DNA of 64,000 nucleotides from Nocardia lijiangensis NBRC 108240 (GTDB taxonomy: Bacteria > Actinomycetota > Actinomycetes > Mycobacteriales > Mycobacteriaceae): contig NZ_BDBP01000053.1 in the NCBI RefSeq assembly GCF_001613045.1, forward strand, positions 1-64,000, given 5' to 3'. Under the pieces are notes generated by a model. That model was not told the origin of the DNA, did no database searches, and was given only the letters and a program-made list of their open reading frames with translations. Made by a program: the position numbers and the translations under genes. Below, piece after piece: positions 1-9,900 of this stretch; the stretch's first letter is position 1; each line of letters begins with the position of its first letter.

Positions 1-536
1 ATCAGGAAGTCCGGCGGGTCGTCGCGCCGGTACTCGGCGGGGACCGCGCTGTCGCGCCAGCGCGCCGCGGCCGCGCACTCGTCGGACAGGCTTGGCGTGC
101 CGGGGAATTCGGTCGGCCGATGCCCGATCTTCATGGTGGCCAGGTACTGGTCGACCACCGCGCAGCAGGCCGCGCGGTAGGCGGGGTGCGGTTCGGCCTT
201 GTCGATGCTCCAGCTCTCGGACAGATCGATCTCGGTGACGATGTTTGCGGGATCGACCCCGCGCGGATCCAGATGCCCGAACCCGGCGTGCAACAGGCAG
301 TGCGCGAAAACCCAAGCCCACTCGGCGGATTCGGCGCGACGCTTCGGGTGGTAGGCGACTCCGGCTCCGACGATGCGCGCCCACACCTCCGGCGGGGTCT
401 GGCGCGGGTCGAGCTCGTAGAGCCGCCCCGGCAGATACGCGAAGGCCCGGTGTGCTTTGACCATGCCCCAGCCGTCCAGCACCGCCTCGCGCCAGGGGTC
501 AACGGTCGCGCGGCGCTTCCCGCGCGCGGCGCCCAC
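1..536 (-). CDS. VWA-like predicted metallopeptidase (DUF2201/COG3864), 3' end outside window
   Basis: Reading leftward from a GTG at 534-536, about 178 codons are open and run off the left edge. Residues 79-88 contain H-x3-H-x4-H (HCLLHAGFGH), a zinc-binding arrangement typical of the N-terminal metallopeptidase-like half of COG3864 proteins; the C-terminal VWA-like half would lie outside the window. The start is 2 bp from the stop of the preceding AAA ATPase gene, so the two are almost certainly co-transcribed. MoxR-type ATPases paired with VWA proteins are thought to act as chaperone or metal-insertion modules; the substrate here cannot be told. GTG is the first start in frame after the upstream stop codon. 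Confidence 0.75.
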   Translation of the reverse strand, partial: MGAARGKRRATVDPWREAVLDGWGMVKAHRAFAYLPGRLYELDPRQTPPEVWARIVGAGVAYHPKRRAESAEWAWVFAHCLLHAGFGHLDPRGVDPANIVTEIDLSESWSIDKAEPHPAYRAACCAVVDQYLATMKIGHRPTEFPGTPSLSDECAAAARWRDSAVPAEYRRDDPPDFL

Positions 537-538
537 GA

Positions 539-1597
539 CTATCGCCGCGCGGCCAGGCGCGGCAGGTCGCGGGTCACCTCGACGAGGAACCAGGACGGCA
601 GCACGGGCGCACCGTCGGCGTCGGCGGCGATCACCAATTGCGCGCATTCGACCGAGATCTCGGCCAGCTCGACGAGCATCGTCTTGGCCCGCAGCACGAA
701 CCGGTGTACCGCGCCGGAGACGTGCCTGCGCGAACCGGGCAGTTCCTTGATCAGCCGCGCGCGGAAGGTCTCGGACAGGAAGTACAGCAGATCCCGGTCG
801 CCGGGGTCGCGTGGCCAGTCGGCCTCGCCCTTGATCACCGCGTCCAGATCGTAGGCGTGCCGGATGGTCCTGACGAAGGCGCGGAACGCCGAGGCGTGCG
901 CGGGCGTCAGCGTGCCCGCGGCGAGCACGTCGAGCAGCGTGTCGTCGAGATCGTCGCCGCAGGAGTGCAGTGCGTCGGAGAGCATGTGCCACCCGCGCGG
1001 GGTGGAGAAGGGCGCCTCGGGCTTCGGCGCCGCCGACCACAGGTGATCGGGGCGCTGGGTCACGTAGCGCACCACCCAGGGATGGATGTCGTTGTGCGCG
1101 GCCCACTTCAGCCAGTGGTCCACGTCGGCGCGCAGATGCAGGTGCACCATGCGGTTGACCAGCGCCGAGGTCATCGGCCGTGCCAGCGCGTTGTCCGTGG
1201 CACGGTTGCCCGCGCCGATCACCACCGAACCGGCGGGCAGCTCGTAGGACCCGATGCGGCGGTCCAGAATCAGCGAGTAGAACGACTTCTGCACCTCGGG
1301 TGCCGCCGCGTTCAGCTCGTCCAGGAACAGGCAGTAGGGCGTCGGCCGGGCGATGAGCTCGGGCGGCGCGAAGCGGCTGCGATCACCGACGATCTGCGGC
1401 ACCCCGATCAGATCCTCCGGCGCCAGCTGGGTGCCCAGCAGCGTGACGCACTCCAGCCCGAGCGACTCGGCGAACGCGCGCACGAGCGAACTCTTCCCGA
1501 TACCCGGTGCGCCCCACAGGAATACCGGGCGCACCACGGCGACGTGCAGCAGCAACTCCGGCAGCTGGTCCGGGGTTACCGTGACCGTCGCCTCCAT
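539..1597 (-). CDS. MoxR-type AAA ATPase
   Basis: A 352-residue protein with Walker A GAPGIGKSS (29-37) and Walker B FLDELN (91-96), followed by an AAA+ sensor-1-like segment (GAGNRATDNALA). This is the layout of the MoxR/dynein-related ATPases that work with VWA-domain proteins. The downstream gene, 2 bp away, encodes the expected VWA/metallopeptidase-like partner, which supports a two-gene operon. The hexameric ATPase would remodel a partner protein in the cytoplasm; no substrate gene is adjacent in the window. The start ATG sits behind a GAGGAAAGG-like ribosome binding site at about 1603-1612. Confidence 0.85.
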   Translation of the reverse strand: MEATVTVTPDQLPELLLHVAVVRPVFLWGAPGIGKSSLVRAFAESLGLECVTLLGTQLAPEDLIGVPQIVGDRSRFAPPELIARPTPYCLFLDELNAAAPEVQKSFYSLILDRRIGSYELPAGSVVIGAGNRATDNALARPMTSALVNRMVHLHLRADVDHWLKWAAHNDIHPWVVRYVTQRPDHLWSAAPKPEAPFSTPRGWHMLSDALHSCGDDLDDTLLDVLAAGTLTPAHASAFRAFVRTIRHAYDLDAVIKGEADWPRDPGDRDLLYFLSETFRARLIKELPGSRRHVSGAVHRFVLRAKTMLVELAEISVECAQLVIAADADGAPVLPSWFLVEVTRDLPRLAARR

Positions 1598-1678
1598 ACC
1601 TTTCCTCCCCCGTCGAACATCACGAGGGTCGAAGGTACGCGCGCCGAGCCCGGCCGGGCCACTGGTTTTTCCGCGAGG

Positions 1679-2227
1679 TCAGGCGATCGAGGCCGGCCCG
1701 TGCCCTGCGACGGCGGCGCGGGCGAACCGGCCCGGCGAGACGCCACGCCACTGTTTGAATGCGTTGGAGAAGCTGGGCGCGCCCGAATAACCCATGCGGT
1801 AGGCGACGTCTTCGACGGTCAGGCCGGTCGCCAGCAGCTCCTCGGCCAGATTGCCGTAGGTCTCGCTGCACAGCCTGCGATAGGACGTGCCCTCGTCGGC
1901 CAGGCGGCGGCGCATGGTGCGCAGACTCATGTGCAGCGCGGCGGCCACGTCCTCCTGCGAGACACGCCCGCCCAGCCGGTGCAGCAGGACCTCGCGCACC
2001 GATCCGGCGATGCCTTGCGCCAGCCCGCGCCTGCGCAACAGCTGCGCGCACTGCTCCTCGAACAACGCCGCGGTGAGCGGGCTGGCCTGCGGCAGTGGGT
2101 CGTCGAAGCCCGCGGTGTCGAACACGACCAGGTGCGGTCCGGTGCTGTCGGTGGCCGGGAGGCCGTACCGGTCCAGGATCGGCCGCAGCCGCGGTCCGAA
2201 ATGTCCTGACCTGACATCGCATGGCAT
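1679..2227 (-). CDS. N-terminally shortened AraC-family regulator
   Basis: A 182-residue protein whose C-terminal ~100 residues are a complete AraC/XylS double helix-turn-helix (SQEDVAAALHMSLRTMRRRL, then TVEDVAYRMGYSGAPSFSNAFKQW). The N-terminal part matches only the last third of the usual ~200-residue ligand-binding domain (segment HLVVFDTAGFDDPLPQASP through EEQCAQLL). Full members of this family are about 330-350 residues. A longer start at 2296 would overlap the divergent dehydrogenase start, so the ATG at 2227 was chosen. It is divergent from the SDR gene and may control it, but the missing sensing domain suggests a decayed or DNA-binding-only regulator. Confidence 0.65.
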   Translation of the reverse strand: MPCDVRSGHFGPRLRPILDRYGLPATDSTGPHLVVFDTAGFDDPLPQASPLTAALFEEQCAQLLRRRGLAQGIAGSVREVLLHRLGGRVSQEDVAAALHMSLRTMRRRLADEGTSYRRLCSETYGNLAEELLATGLTVEDVAYRMGYSGAPSFSNAFKQWRGVSPGRFARAAVAGHGPASIA

Positions 2228-2280
2228 ACCCACCGCGACGCGACCTACCGTCGAGTCGAGGCAAAGGCGGGCGAAATCAC

Positions 2281-3009
2281 ATGTCGAAGAAGACACTTGC
2301 GGGCAAACGGGTAGCGATCACCGGAGGCGCGCACGGCGTCGGCCGCGAGACCGCGCTGGCGTTCATCGCGGCGGGCGCGCACATCGCGCTCGGCGACCGC
2401 GACACGGGGCGGACCCGCGCGGTCGCCGAGCAGTTCGCGCGGATGCACGGCGGCACGGTCGTCGGTCTCGCGCTCGACACCACCGACAGCGCCCGCTTCG
2501 CCGAATTCCTGGCCCGCGCCGAACGCAAGCTGGGCGGGCTGGACGTGGTGGTGAACGCCGCCGACGCAGAGCCGACGGGATCGTTCCTGAGCGAGTCCGA
2601 GGCCGAGTCGGATCACCAGATCGACGTCAACCTGCGCGCGGTCGTCACCGGATCCCGGCTGGCCGGACGGCGCTTCGTGGAGCAAGGCCACGGCCACATC
2701 GTCAATATCGGGTCGGCCGTCGGCGTCACCGCGGCGATGGGCGCTGCCGTCTACAGCGCAACCAAACACGCCGTCGTCGGCCTCGGCACTGCACTGCACC
2801 GCGGCTTGGCCGAACAGGGCGTGCTGGTGAGCACGATCGCGCCCGGCTACGCGCCCGCTCCCGAAATGGTGGCCGATGCCATCGTCGACTGCGTCGAGCA
2901 CCGCAGGGGCGGCCTCGTCGTGGTCCCGCCCCGCGGCCGGTTCCGGACCGCGACCCCCGATTCCGCCCGACTCCGCCGAACCATGCTCCGCATGCTCGGC
3001 ATGGTCTAA
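2281..3009 (+). CDS. Short-chain dehydrogenase/reductase
   Basis: A 242-residue classical SDR: cofactor motif TGGAHGVG (14-21), acidic residue after beta-2 (D39), catalytic S145, Y158 and K162 in YSATK. The usual NNAG motif is altered to NAAD (92-95), which is unusual but still follows VVV. Asp after beta-2 favours NAD(H) over NADP(H). The ATG at 2281 has a GGCGGGCG-type ribosome binding site; an in-frame ATG at 2221 would overlap the divergent regulator. Substrate unknown; FabG-like or steroid/alcohol dehydrogenase roles are both possible. It converges with the acyl-CoA ligase gene. Confidence 0.8.
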   Translation: MSKKTLAGKRVAITGGAHGVGRETALAFIAAGAHIALGDRDTGRTRAVAEQFARMHGGTVVGLALDTTDSARFAEFLARAERKLGGLDVVVNAADAEPTGSFLSESEAESDHQIDVNLRAVVTGSRLAGRRFVEQGHGHIVNIGSAVGVTAAMGAAVYSATKHAVVGLGTALHRGLAEQGVLVSTIAPGYAPAPEMVADAIVDCVEHRRGGLVVVPPRGRFRTATPDSARLRRTMLRMLGMV

Positions 3010-3105
3010 CCCATTCCTGCGGAAGCGGGCTCGAAGGATGGCCCCGCCGCCTCGTGCCTCACCGTCTCCAGCTCGCCGCCGAACCCCGTGCGCTGCCTCG
3101 CGTTT

Positions 3106-4743
3106 CTAACTCAACTCGCGCAGAACGCGTTTCAGGACTTTGCCGGTGGGGTTGCGGGGGAGTTCGTCGACGAAGAGGACGTCGCGGGGGACCTTGAAGC
3201 GGGCCAGGTGGGTTTTGACGTGCTCACGCACCTCGTCCTCGGTGAGGGTGTGGCCGGGGCGCACCACGACCACCGCCCGCAGGCGCTGGCCGTAGCGATC
3301 GTCGTCGACGCCGAAGGCGCTCACTTCCGCGACCGCGGGGTGGGCGGCGAGCAGTTCCTCGACCTCGCCGGGAAAGACGTTCTCGCCGCCGGAGACGATC
3401 ATGTCGTCGTCTCGGCCGTCGATGAAAAGCCTTCCCTCGCTGTCGAAATGGCCGACGTCGCCGGTGGCCATCAGGGCGCCGATGCGGTCCTTGTCGCCAC
3501 CGCCGGTGTAGCCCTCGAACTGGTAGTCGTTGCCGACGAAGATGCGCCCGGTGCGACCGTGCGGCAGCTCGATGTCGTCGTCGTCGAAGATCTTCACGAC
3601 GGTGCTGGGTACCGGGGTGCCGACGCAGCCGGGCTCGATCGCCAGATCCGCGGGCGTGGCGATGGTCGCGTAGGCCACTTCCGTGGAACCGTAGACGTTG
3701 TAGACCACGGGCCCGAACGCCTCGGTGACGCGCACGCACAGCTCGGCGCCCAGCTGCGAGCCCGCGACGAAGAGGATGCGCAGCCGCGAGAAATCGTGTC
3801 CGGCACGGGCTTCGGGCCCGAGATCGACGAGTCGCCGCAGCATCACCGGGACCGCGATCAAGGCGGTGGCGCGATGCCGGTGCAGGCTGTCGAGCACCGC
3901 CTGCGGATCGAAACGGCGCCGGATCACCAATGTCGAGCCGAAACCGACGGCCATGACGGCGTGCGCGAAGCCGAGGGTGTGGAACAGCGGCGCCGGGCAT
4001 TCGGTGATCTCTTTGGCGCGGAACGGAACTCGGCCGAGGATGGCGCCGAGCGGGGCCAGCGACGTCGGCTCGCGGCGCGGTGCGCCCTTCGGGGTTCCGG
4101 TGGTGCCGCTGGTCAGCAGGATGATCCTGGCGGCGGTGCCGGGTCGGCGCGGCGGTTTCCTGGAGCCGCCCGCGATCAGGTTCTCCAGCGTGTCGACCGC
4201 GGGTGTGTCGGTCCAGGCGCGGTAGCGCCCGCGCGGCGGCCGCAGATCGCCGAGGATGCCCGCGTATTCGTCGTCGTAGACCAGCAGGTCGGCGCCTTCG
4301 CGGGCGAGTACCTCGCGCAGTTGTGGCCCCGCGAAATCGGTGTTGAGCAGGATGATCCTGGCGCCGCACTTGGCCGCGGCGAACACCGCGTAGTGGAAGC
4401 CGCGATGGTTGCGCGCCAGCACCGCGACGCCTTCGCCGTCGCGCAGGCCGCGCGCCCGCCAGGCGTTGGCCAAGGCGGTGCTGCGCTCGTCGAGCTCGCG
4501 GAAACTCACCGCGCCGAGTTCATCGATGAGCGCGGCCCGGTGCCGGTAGCGCAGCGCCGCGACCGTCACGAGTCCGCCGAGCATGCCCGAACGCACCACC
4601 GCCAAGCCCATCCGGGCCAGCCGGTCCGGCCGTTGCGGGGTGGCCAGGCCCGCGCGCACCGCCAGGCTCGCGTAATAGGTCTCGTCGGCGACGCGACGGG
4701 CCGCGCCGAGCGCGACGGAGCCGAGCGTGTTGACACGGTTCAT
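3106..4743 (-). CDS. Acyl-CoA ligase (FadD-type, AMP-forming)
   Basis: A 545-residue member of the adenylate-forming family. The P-loop LLTSGTTGTPKG lies at 209-220, followed by the YGSTEV adenine motif, the TGDVG...DGRDDDMIVSGGENVFPGEVE hinge region and a C-terminal PRNPTGKVLKR segment carrying the catalytic lysine. It should activate a fatty acid (or aryl/cyclic acid) to an acyl-CoA through an acyl-adenylate. The N-terminal ~60 residues are hydrophobic/basic and may associate with membrane, as in FadD2/FadD12-like actinobacterial ligases. Substrate cannot be told from sequence. It stands alone, convergent with the SDR gene. Confidence 0.85.
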   Translation of the reverse strand: MNRVNTLGSVALGAARRVADETYYASLAVRAGLATPQRPDRLARMGLAVVRSGMLGGLVTVAALRYRHRAALIDELGAVSFRELDERSTALANAWRARGLRDGEGVAVLARNHRGFHYAVFAAAKCGARIILLNTDFAGPQLREVLAREGADLLVYDDEYAGILGDLRPPRGRYRAWTDTPAVDTLENLIAGGSRKPPRRPGTAARIILLTSGTTGTPKGAPRREPTSLAPLGAILGRVPFRAKEITECPAPLFHTLGFAHAVMAVGFGSTLVIRRRFDPQAVLDSLHRHRATALIAVPVMLRRLVDLGPEARAGHDFSRLRILFVAGSQLGAELCVRVTEAFGPVVYNVYGSTEVAYATIATPADLAIEPGCVGTPVPSTVVKIFDDDDIELPHGRTGRIFVGNDYQFEGYTGGGDKDRIGALMATGDVGHFDSEGRLFIDGRDDDMIVSGGENVFPGEVEELLAAHPAVAEVSAFGVDDDRYGQRLRAVVVVRPGHTLTEDEVREHVKTHLARFKVPRDVLFVDELPRNPTGKVLKRVLRELS

Positions 4744-4862
4744 AGATCCACCTGAGCTGAGCCACCGAGCGCAAAGGCACTCGAGGTGAGGGCGAGTGTC
4801 CTCACAGTAAGGTGTCTCACACAGTCCCGTCGAGGGCCCGGCGCGCGTCCATGATGGACGGT

Positions 4863-5363
4863 ATGTCGAGCCACACCGAGGAACAGCCGTCGCGCACCGG
4901 CCTGCGCATCGCCGTCGACGACCTCACCGGCCCCGACGTCATCGATCTGCTGGCAGACCACTTGGCCGAGATGCACGCCAACTCCCCCGCGGACAGCATG
5001 CACGCACTGGACTTGTCCCAGCTCCGGGCCCCCGGCGTCACCTTCTGGAGCGTGCGCGACGATATCGAGCTCCTCGGCTGCGGGGCGATCAAGCACCTCG
5101 ACGCCACGCATGGCGAGATCAAGTCCATGCGCACCGCGCCGGGCCACACCGGCCGCGGCGTCGCCGCCGCGCTGCTGGCCCATCTCGTCGCCGAAGCGCG
5201 CGCCCGCGGCTATCACCGGCTCAGCCTGGAGACCGGCGCCGCACCCTATTACCTTCCCGCCCAACGCCTCTACGCGCGGCACGGCTTCCAGGTCTGCCCG
5301 CCCTTCGCGGACTACACCGAGGACCCGCACAGCGTGTTCATGACGCTGGCGCTGTGTTCATGA
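4863..5363 (+). CDS. GNAT-family N-acetyltransferase (YsnE-like)
   Basis: A 166-residue GNAT protein. The acetyl-CoA pyrophosphate-binding loop is seen as TGRGVAAALLAHL after the beta-4 segment EIKSMRTAP, and the C-terminal motif is YLPAQRLYARHGFQVCPPFADY, typical of the YsnE/PA4534 group. The start ATG at 4863 was preferred over an upstream in-frame start at 4812 because the fold begins at RTGLRIAVDDL. The last eight codons and the stop lie inside a 20-bp tandem repeat (5334-5413), so the C-terminus of this copy is probably altered. Acceptor substrate unknown. Confidence 0.8.
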   Translation: MSSHTEEQPSRTGLRIAVDDLTGPDVIDLLADHLAEMHANSPADSMHALDLSQLRAPGVTFWSVRDDIELLGCGAIKHLDATHGEIKSMRTAPGHTGRGVAAALLAHLVAEARARGYHRLSLETGAAPYYLPAQRLYARHGFQVCPPFADYTEDPHSVFMTLALCS

Positions 5364-5413
5364 CGCCAGTGCTGTGTCCATAACACTGGCGCAGTGTCCG
5401 TGACGCTGGCGCA
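5334..5413. repeat. Four-copy 20-bp tandem repeat
   Basis: Four consecutive 20-bp units start at 5334, 5354, 5374 and 5394, each beginning GTGTYCRTRAC. Units 1 and 4 share the GACGCTGGCGC core; units 2 and 3 differ from it at a few positions. Unit 1 is inside the acetyltransferase coding region and the stop codon falls in unit 2; units 3 and 4 fill the gap to the convergent aminotransferase gene. Confidence 0.85.
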
Positions 5414-5425
5414 GTGAGTCCGGGG

Positions 5426-6649
5426 TCAGCCCAGCGCTCGGGTGAACGCGGCCGCCAGTTCGTCGACCTGGGCATCGGTCATCACGAAGGCGGGTGAGAC
5501 CTGCATCGCCCCCTGACCCGCGGCACGGGTCGAAACACCCTCGGCGCGTAGTTCTTTGACGAAGGCGAGAGCCTCGGACGGGTCGGCCAGCTGGACCGCG
5601 GCCACCGCGCCGAGCCCGCTGCGCACCTCGGCCACCCGCGGGTGCGCGGCCAGCGGCGCGAGCTTCTCGTGCAGCGTGGTCTCCAGCCGGGCGGCTTCGG
5701 CGAGGAGGTTCTCGCGTTCGATGATGTCGAGGTTGACCAGCGCCGCGACGGCCGCGGCGGCGTGCCCGCCGTAGGTGTAGCCGTGCCGCCACCAGACCCC
5801 GCCGCCGAAGAACGGCTCGGCAAGGCGCGGCGCGGCGAACACCGCGCCCATCGGGAGGTATCCGCTGGTGAGCCCCTTGGCGGTGGTCATGATGTCGGGC
5901 CGCAGGTCGAATCGGGTGGAGGCGAACCAGCTTCCGCCGATGCGCCCGAATCCGGTGACGACCTCGTCGGCGACGAACAGGATGTCGTGGTCGTGGCAGA
6001 TGCGGCGTACCTCGCTCAGATAGCCCTGCGGCGGCAGGTACACCCCGCCCGCGCCGATGATCGGCTCGCAGAAGAACGCGGCGATGTGTTCGGCGCCGAC
6101 CTCCGCGACGAGGGCGAGCAGCGCCTCCGGCTCGTCCCACGCGATGATCCGCGCATCGGGCATGAGCTCGCCGTATCCCGCACGGTTGAGCGGAAGCCCC
6201 GCCAAAGCCGTTCCCGCGACGTGCATTCCGTGATAGGCGCGCTCCCTGCCCACCATGATCGTCTTCTCCGGCCTGCCCACTTCGTGCCAGTAGCGCCTGG
6301 CCAGTTTGGCGGCGGTATCGATGGCGTCCGACCCGCCGGAGGTGAAGAAGATCTTGCTGCCGGGCACCGGGGCGATCACGGCGAGCCGTTCGGCGAGTTC
6401 CCTGGTGGCCGGTTCGGCCAGGTCGCCGAAGTTGGAGTAGTGCGCGATGGTGCGCAACTGGCCGGCGACCGCGTCGGCGATCTCGGCGCGGCCGTGCCCG
6501 ACGTTGGCGAACCACAGCCCGGCCGTGGCGTCCAGGTATCGGACGCCCGCCTCGTCGTAGATGTAGGCGCCTTCCCCGCGAGCGACCACGAACGCGCCGT
6601 CCCGTTCGACGGCGCCCATATCGGCGAACCCATGCCACAGCGCGCTCAT
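5426..6649 (-). CDS. Class III aminotransferase (PLP-dependent)
   Basis: A 407-residue fold-type I aminotransferase. The pyridoxal phosphate lysine is K258 in TTAKGLTSGYLPMGAV, preceded by the cofactor-contacting D228 in VADEV and by FFTSGGSDAIDTAAKLARRYW. The sequence resembles omega-amino acid:pyruvate and aspartate/diamine aminotransferases; the donor cannot be assigned. The start ATG at 6647-6649 has a GAGGTG ribosome binding site. Its start codon overlaps the stop of a possible small upstream ORF (6646-6795) by ATGA. Its 3' end is close to the tandem repeat region. Confidence 0.85.
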   Translation of the reverse strand: MSALWHGFADMGAVERDGAFVVARGEGAYIYDEAGVRYLDATAGLWFANVGHGRAEIADAVAGQLRTIAHYSNFGDLAEPATRELAERLAVIAPVPGSKIFFTSGGSDAIDTAAKLARRYWHEVGRPEKTIMVGRERAYHGMHVAGTALAGLPLNRAGYGELMPDARIIAWDEPEALLALVAEVGAEHIAAFFCEPIIGAGGVYLPPQGYLSEVRRICHDHDILFVADEVVTGFGRIGGSWFASTRFDLRPDIMTTAKGLTSGYLPMGAVFAAPRLAEPFFGGGVWWRHGYTYGGHAAAAVAALVNLDIIERENLLAEAARLETTLHEKLAPLAAHPRVAEVRSGLGAVAAVQLADPSEALAFVKELRAEGVSTRAAGQGAMQVSPAFVMTDAQVDELAAAFTRALG

Positions 6650-6795
6650 GTCACCACCTCGCCGGGTGCACGCCCGCGCGCGCCGAAGGCGCTCACGGTG
6701 CGCAGCGCGATCCGGGACAGCGCCACGGTGCCGAGTACATCGGAGGCAACACGAAGTCCTCCGATCACCCACGCCGTGCCCGAGCCCGCGTCCAT
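6646..6795 (-). CDS. Candidate 49-residue ORF coupled to the aminotransferase
   Basis: An ATG at 6793-6795 opens a 49-codon frame whose TGA overlaps the ATG of the aminotransferase gene (ATGA), the arrangement of a translationally coupled pair. The peptide is Ala/Gly/Val/Arg rich with a weakly hydrophobic middle and no recognised motif. No strong ribosome binding site is visible. It could be a chance frame in the region between the aminotransferase and hrpA, so it is listed only as a candidate. Confidence 0.3.
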   Translation of the reverse strand: MDAGSGTAWVIGGLRVASDVLGTVALSRIALRTVSAFGARGRAPGEVVT

Positions 6796-6934
6796 GGGCC
6801 GATCTTCGCACACGGGGCGGTGCTCGACCGGCCGAATCAGAGCTGTCGGCATACGTTCGGCTATCGGTGCGGGTGGCCGCGGCGGCCCGGTAGCGGCGGG
6901 CGGTGATGCCCGGCCCGGTAGGCTGGACGGCGCA

Positions 6935-9900
6935 ATGACCAGGACAGCTGATACCGGAACCCGCGCGCTCCGCACCCGCCTGGCGAATCTCTCCCTCCGC
7001 GACGAGTACCGGCTGCGGCGTCGGCTGGACCGGGCGCGCGGCACGGACCTCGACGAGATCGCCGCCGACATCACCGCCGCGGAGCTGCGCATGGAGGCGC
7101 GCCGCGCGGCGGTGCCGCAGATCCGCTACCCGGAGCAGCTGCCCGTCAGCGCCCGTCGCGACGACATCGCGAAGGCCATCGCCGACAACCAGGTGGTGAT
7201 CGTCGCGGGCGAGACCGGCTCCGGCAAGACGACGCAGATCCCGAAGATCTGCCTGGAGCTGGGCCGCGGCCTCCGCGGCGCCATCGGCCACACCCAGCCG
7301 CGCAGGCTGGCCGCGCGCACCGTCGCCGAACGCATCGCCGAGGAGCTGGGCACCGAGCTGGGCGACGTGATCGGCTACACGGTGCGGTTCACCGATCAGG
7401 CCTCCGAGCGCACCCTGGTCAAGCTGATGACCGACGGCATCCTGCTCGCCGAGATCCAGCGCGACCGGCTGCTGCGCCGCTACGACACGATCATCATCGA
7501 CGAGGCGCACGAGCGCAGCCTCAACATCGATTTCCTGCTCGGTTACCTGAAGCAGCTGCTACCGCGCCGCCCCGACCTGAAGGTGATCATCACCTCGGCG
7601 ACCATCGATCCGGAGCTGTTCGCCCGGCATTTCGCCGACGAAAAGGGCACGCCAGCACCGATTGTCGAGGTGTCGGGCCGGTCCTACCCGGTCGAGATCC
7701 GGTACCGGCCGCTGAGTCTCGAACTTCCCGCCGCCGACGAGGACGACGAGGACACCCGCGTGGTGGACCGCGACCCCGTCGACGCCATCGGCGACGCGGT
7801 GCGCGAGCTGTTCGCCGAGGGCGACGGCGACGTGCTTGTCTTTCTCTCCGGCGAACGCGAGATCCGCGACACCGCCGACGCGCTGCGCGACCTGAAGCTG
7901 CCGCGCACCGAGATCCTGCCGCTGTACGCCCGGCTCTCGACCGCCGAGCAGCACCGGGTCTTCCAGCAGCACACCGGCCGCCGCGTGGTGCTGGCCACCA
8001 ATGTCGCGGAGACCTCGCTGACCGTGCCCGGCATCCGCTACGTGATCGACCCGGGCACCGCGCGCATCTCCCGCTATTCGATGCGCACGAAGGTGCAGCG
8101 GCTGCCGATCGAACCGGTCTCCCAGGCCTCGGCCCGGCAGCGCTCCGGACGCTGCGGCCGCGTCGCCGACGGCATCGCCATCCGGCTGTACGCCGAGGAC
8201 GATTTCGAATCCCGGTCCGCCTTCACCGAACCGGAGATCCTGCGCACCAACCTTGCGGCCGTCATCTTGCAGATGACCGCGCTCGGGCTCGGCGATATCG
8301 AGAACTTCCCGTTCGTGGAGGCGCCGGACAAGCGCGCGATCCGCGACGGCATCGCGCTGCTGGAGGAGCTGGGCGCACTGGCCCGCGGCGCGGCGAGTCC
8401 CGACGCCGCGCTGGCGCTCACGCCGGTCGGCCGCGAGATGGCGCAACTGCCGGTCGATCCGCGCATGGCACGCATGCTGGTGCAGGCCAACGGCAACGGC
8501 TGTCTGGCCGAGGTGTTGATCGTCGTCGCGGCGCTGTCGATCCAGGACGTCCGCGAGCGGCCCGCCGAATTCCAGCAGGCCGCCGACACCAAGCACGCGC
8601 GCTTCCTCGTCGAGGGCTCGGATTTCCTCGCCTACCTTCGTCTTTGGGACTACCTCACCGAGCAGCGCAAATCGCTGTCGTCCAATCAGTTCCGGCGGAT
8701 GTGCCGCGAGGAGTTCCTGCACTATCTGCGGATCAGGGAGTGGCAGGACCTGCACGGGCAGCTGCGCACGATCACCAAGGGGCTGGGCTGGTCGGCCGAC
8801 GGCCGCGGTGCGCGATCCGACAGCGCGGCAACGGAATCCGCGCCCGCCGACCGCGGCGACGACTCCGCCGCATCGAATCGCTCCGGCAGACGACGCGGCG
8901 GCCGAGGGACGGCCAAAGCATCGGACGTTCCCGTCGTCGTCGCCGAGAACGACGGCCTACCTTGGGATTCCATCGCCATCCATCAATCGCTGCTGGCGGG
9001 CATGCTCTCCCACATCGGCGTGCGCGAGGCGGAGAGCAGGGAATTCCTCGGCGCGCGCGGCGCCAAGTTCATGATCTTCCCCGGCTCGTCGCTGGCGAAG
9101 AAGCCGCCGCGCTGGGTGATGGCCGCCGAACTCGTCGAGACGTCGCGCTTGTTCGGCCGCATCGCGGCCAGGGTGGAACCCGAGTGGGCCGAACGGCTCG
9201 CGGGCGACCTGGTGAAGCGCACCTACTCCGAACCGCACTGGTCGGCCAAGCGCGGTGCGGCGCGCGCCTACGAGCGGGTCACGCTCTACGGGGTGCCGCT
9301 GGTGACGAGCCGTCCCGTGGACTACGGCCGCATCGACCCCGAGGTTTCTCGCGAACTGTTCCTGCGGCACGCGCTGGTGCAGGGCGAGTGGCAGACCAAG
9401 CACGAGTTCTTCCACCGCAACCGGGAACTCCTCGACGACGTGGCCGACCTCGAGCACCGGGCCCGCCGCCGCGACATCCTCGTCGACGACGAGGTGCTGT
9501 TCGAGTTCTACGACCAGCGGGTCCCCGCCGAGGTGGTCTCGGCGCGCCATTTCGACAGCTGGTGGCGCACGGCGAAGCGGAAAGATCCCGCGCTGCTGGA
9601 CTTCTCGAAGTCCACCGTGGTCAACGAGAACGCCGCGGCGCTGGACCCGACGGCCTTCCCGGACGCCTGGCGTCAAGGCGAGCTCAGCTTCCCGCTGACC
9701 TACCAGTTCGAGCCGGGTCAGGAGGACGACGGCGTCACCGTGCGCATCCCCGTCGAGCAGCTGGCGCACGTGCGCGCCGTCGGCTTCGACTGGCTGGTGC
9801 CCGGCATGCGCGAGGAACTGGCGGCGGCGATGATCAAGACACTGCCGAAGACGTTGCGGCGCAGCGTCGTACCCGCCCCGGACTTCGCGGCCGCCGCGCT

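Noticed and set aside
638..2209. A 523-codon open frame on the plus strand across the MoxR and AraC genes
   Set aside because: It is antisense to genes with clear ATPase and helix-turn-helix motifs, and its product is Arg/Gly/Gln-rich without motifs, as expected of a high-GC shadow frame.
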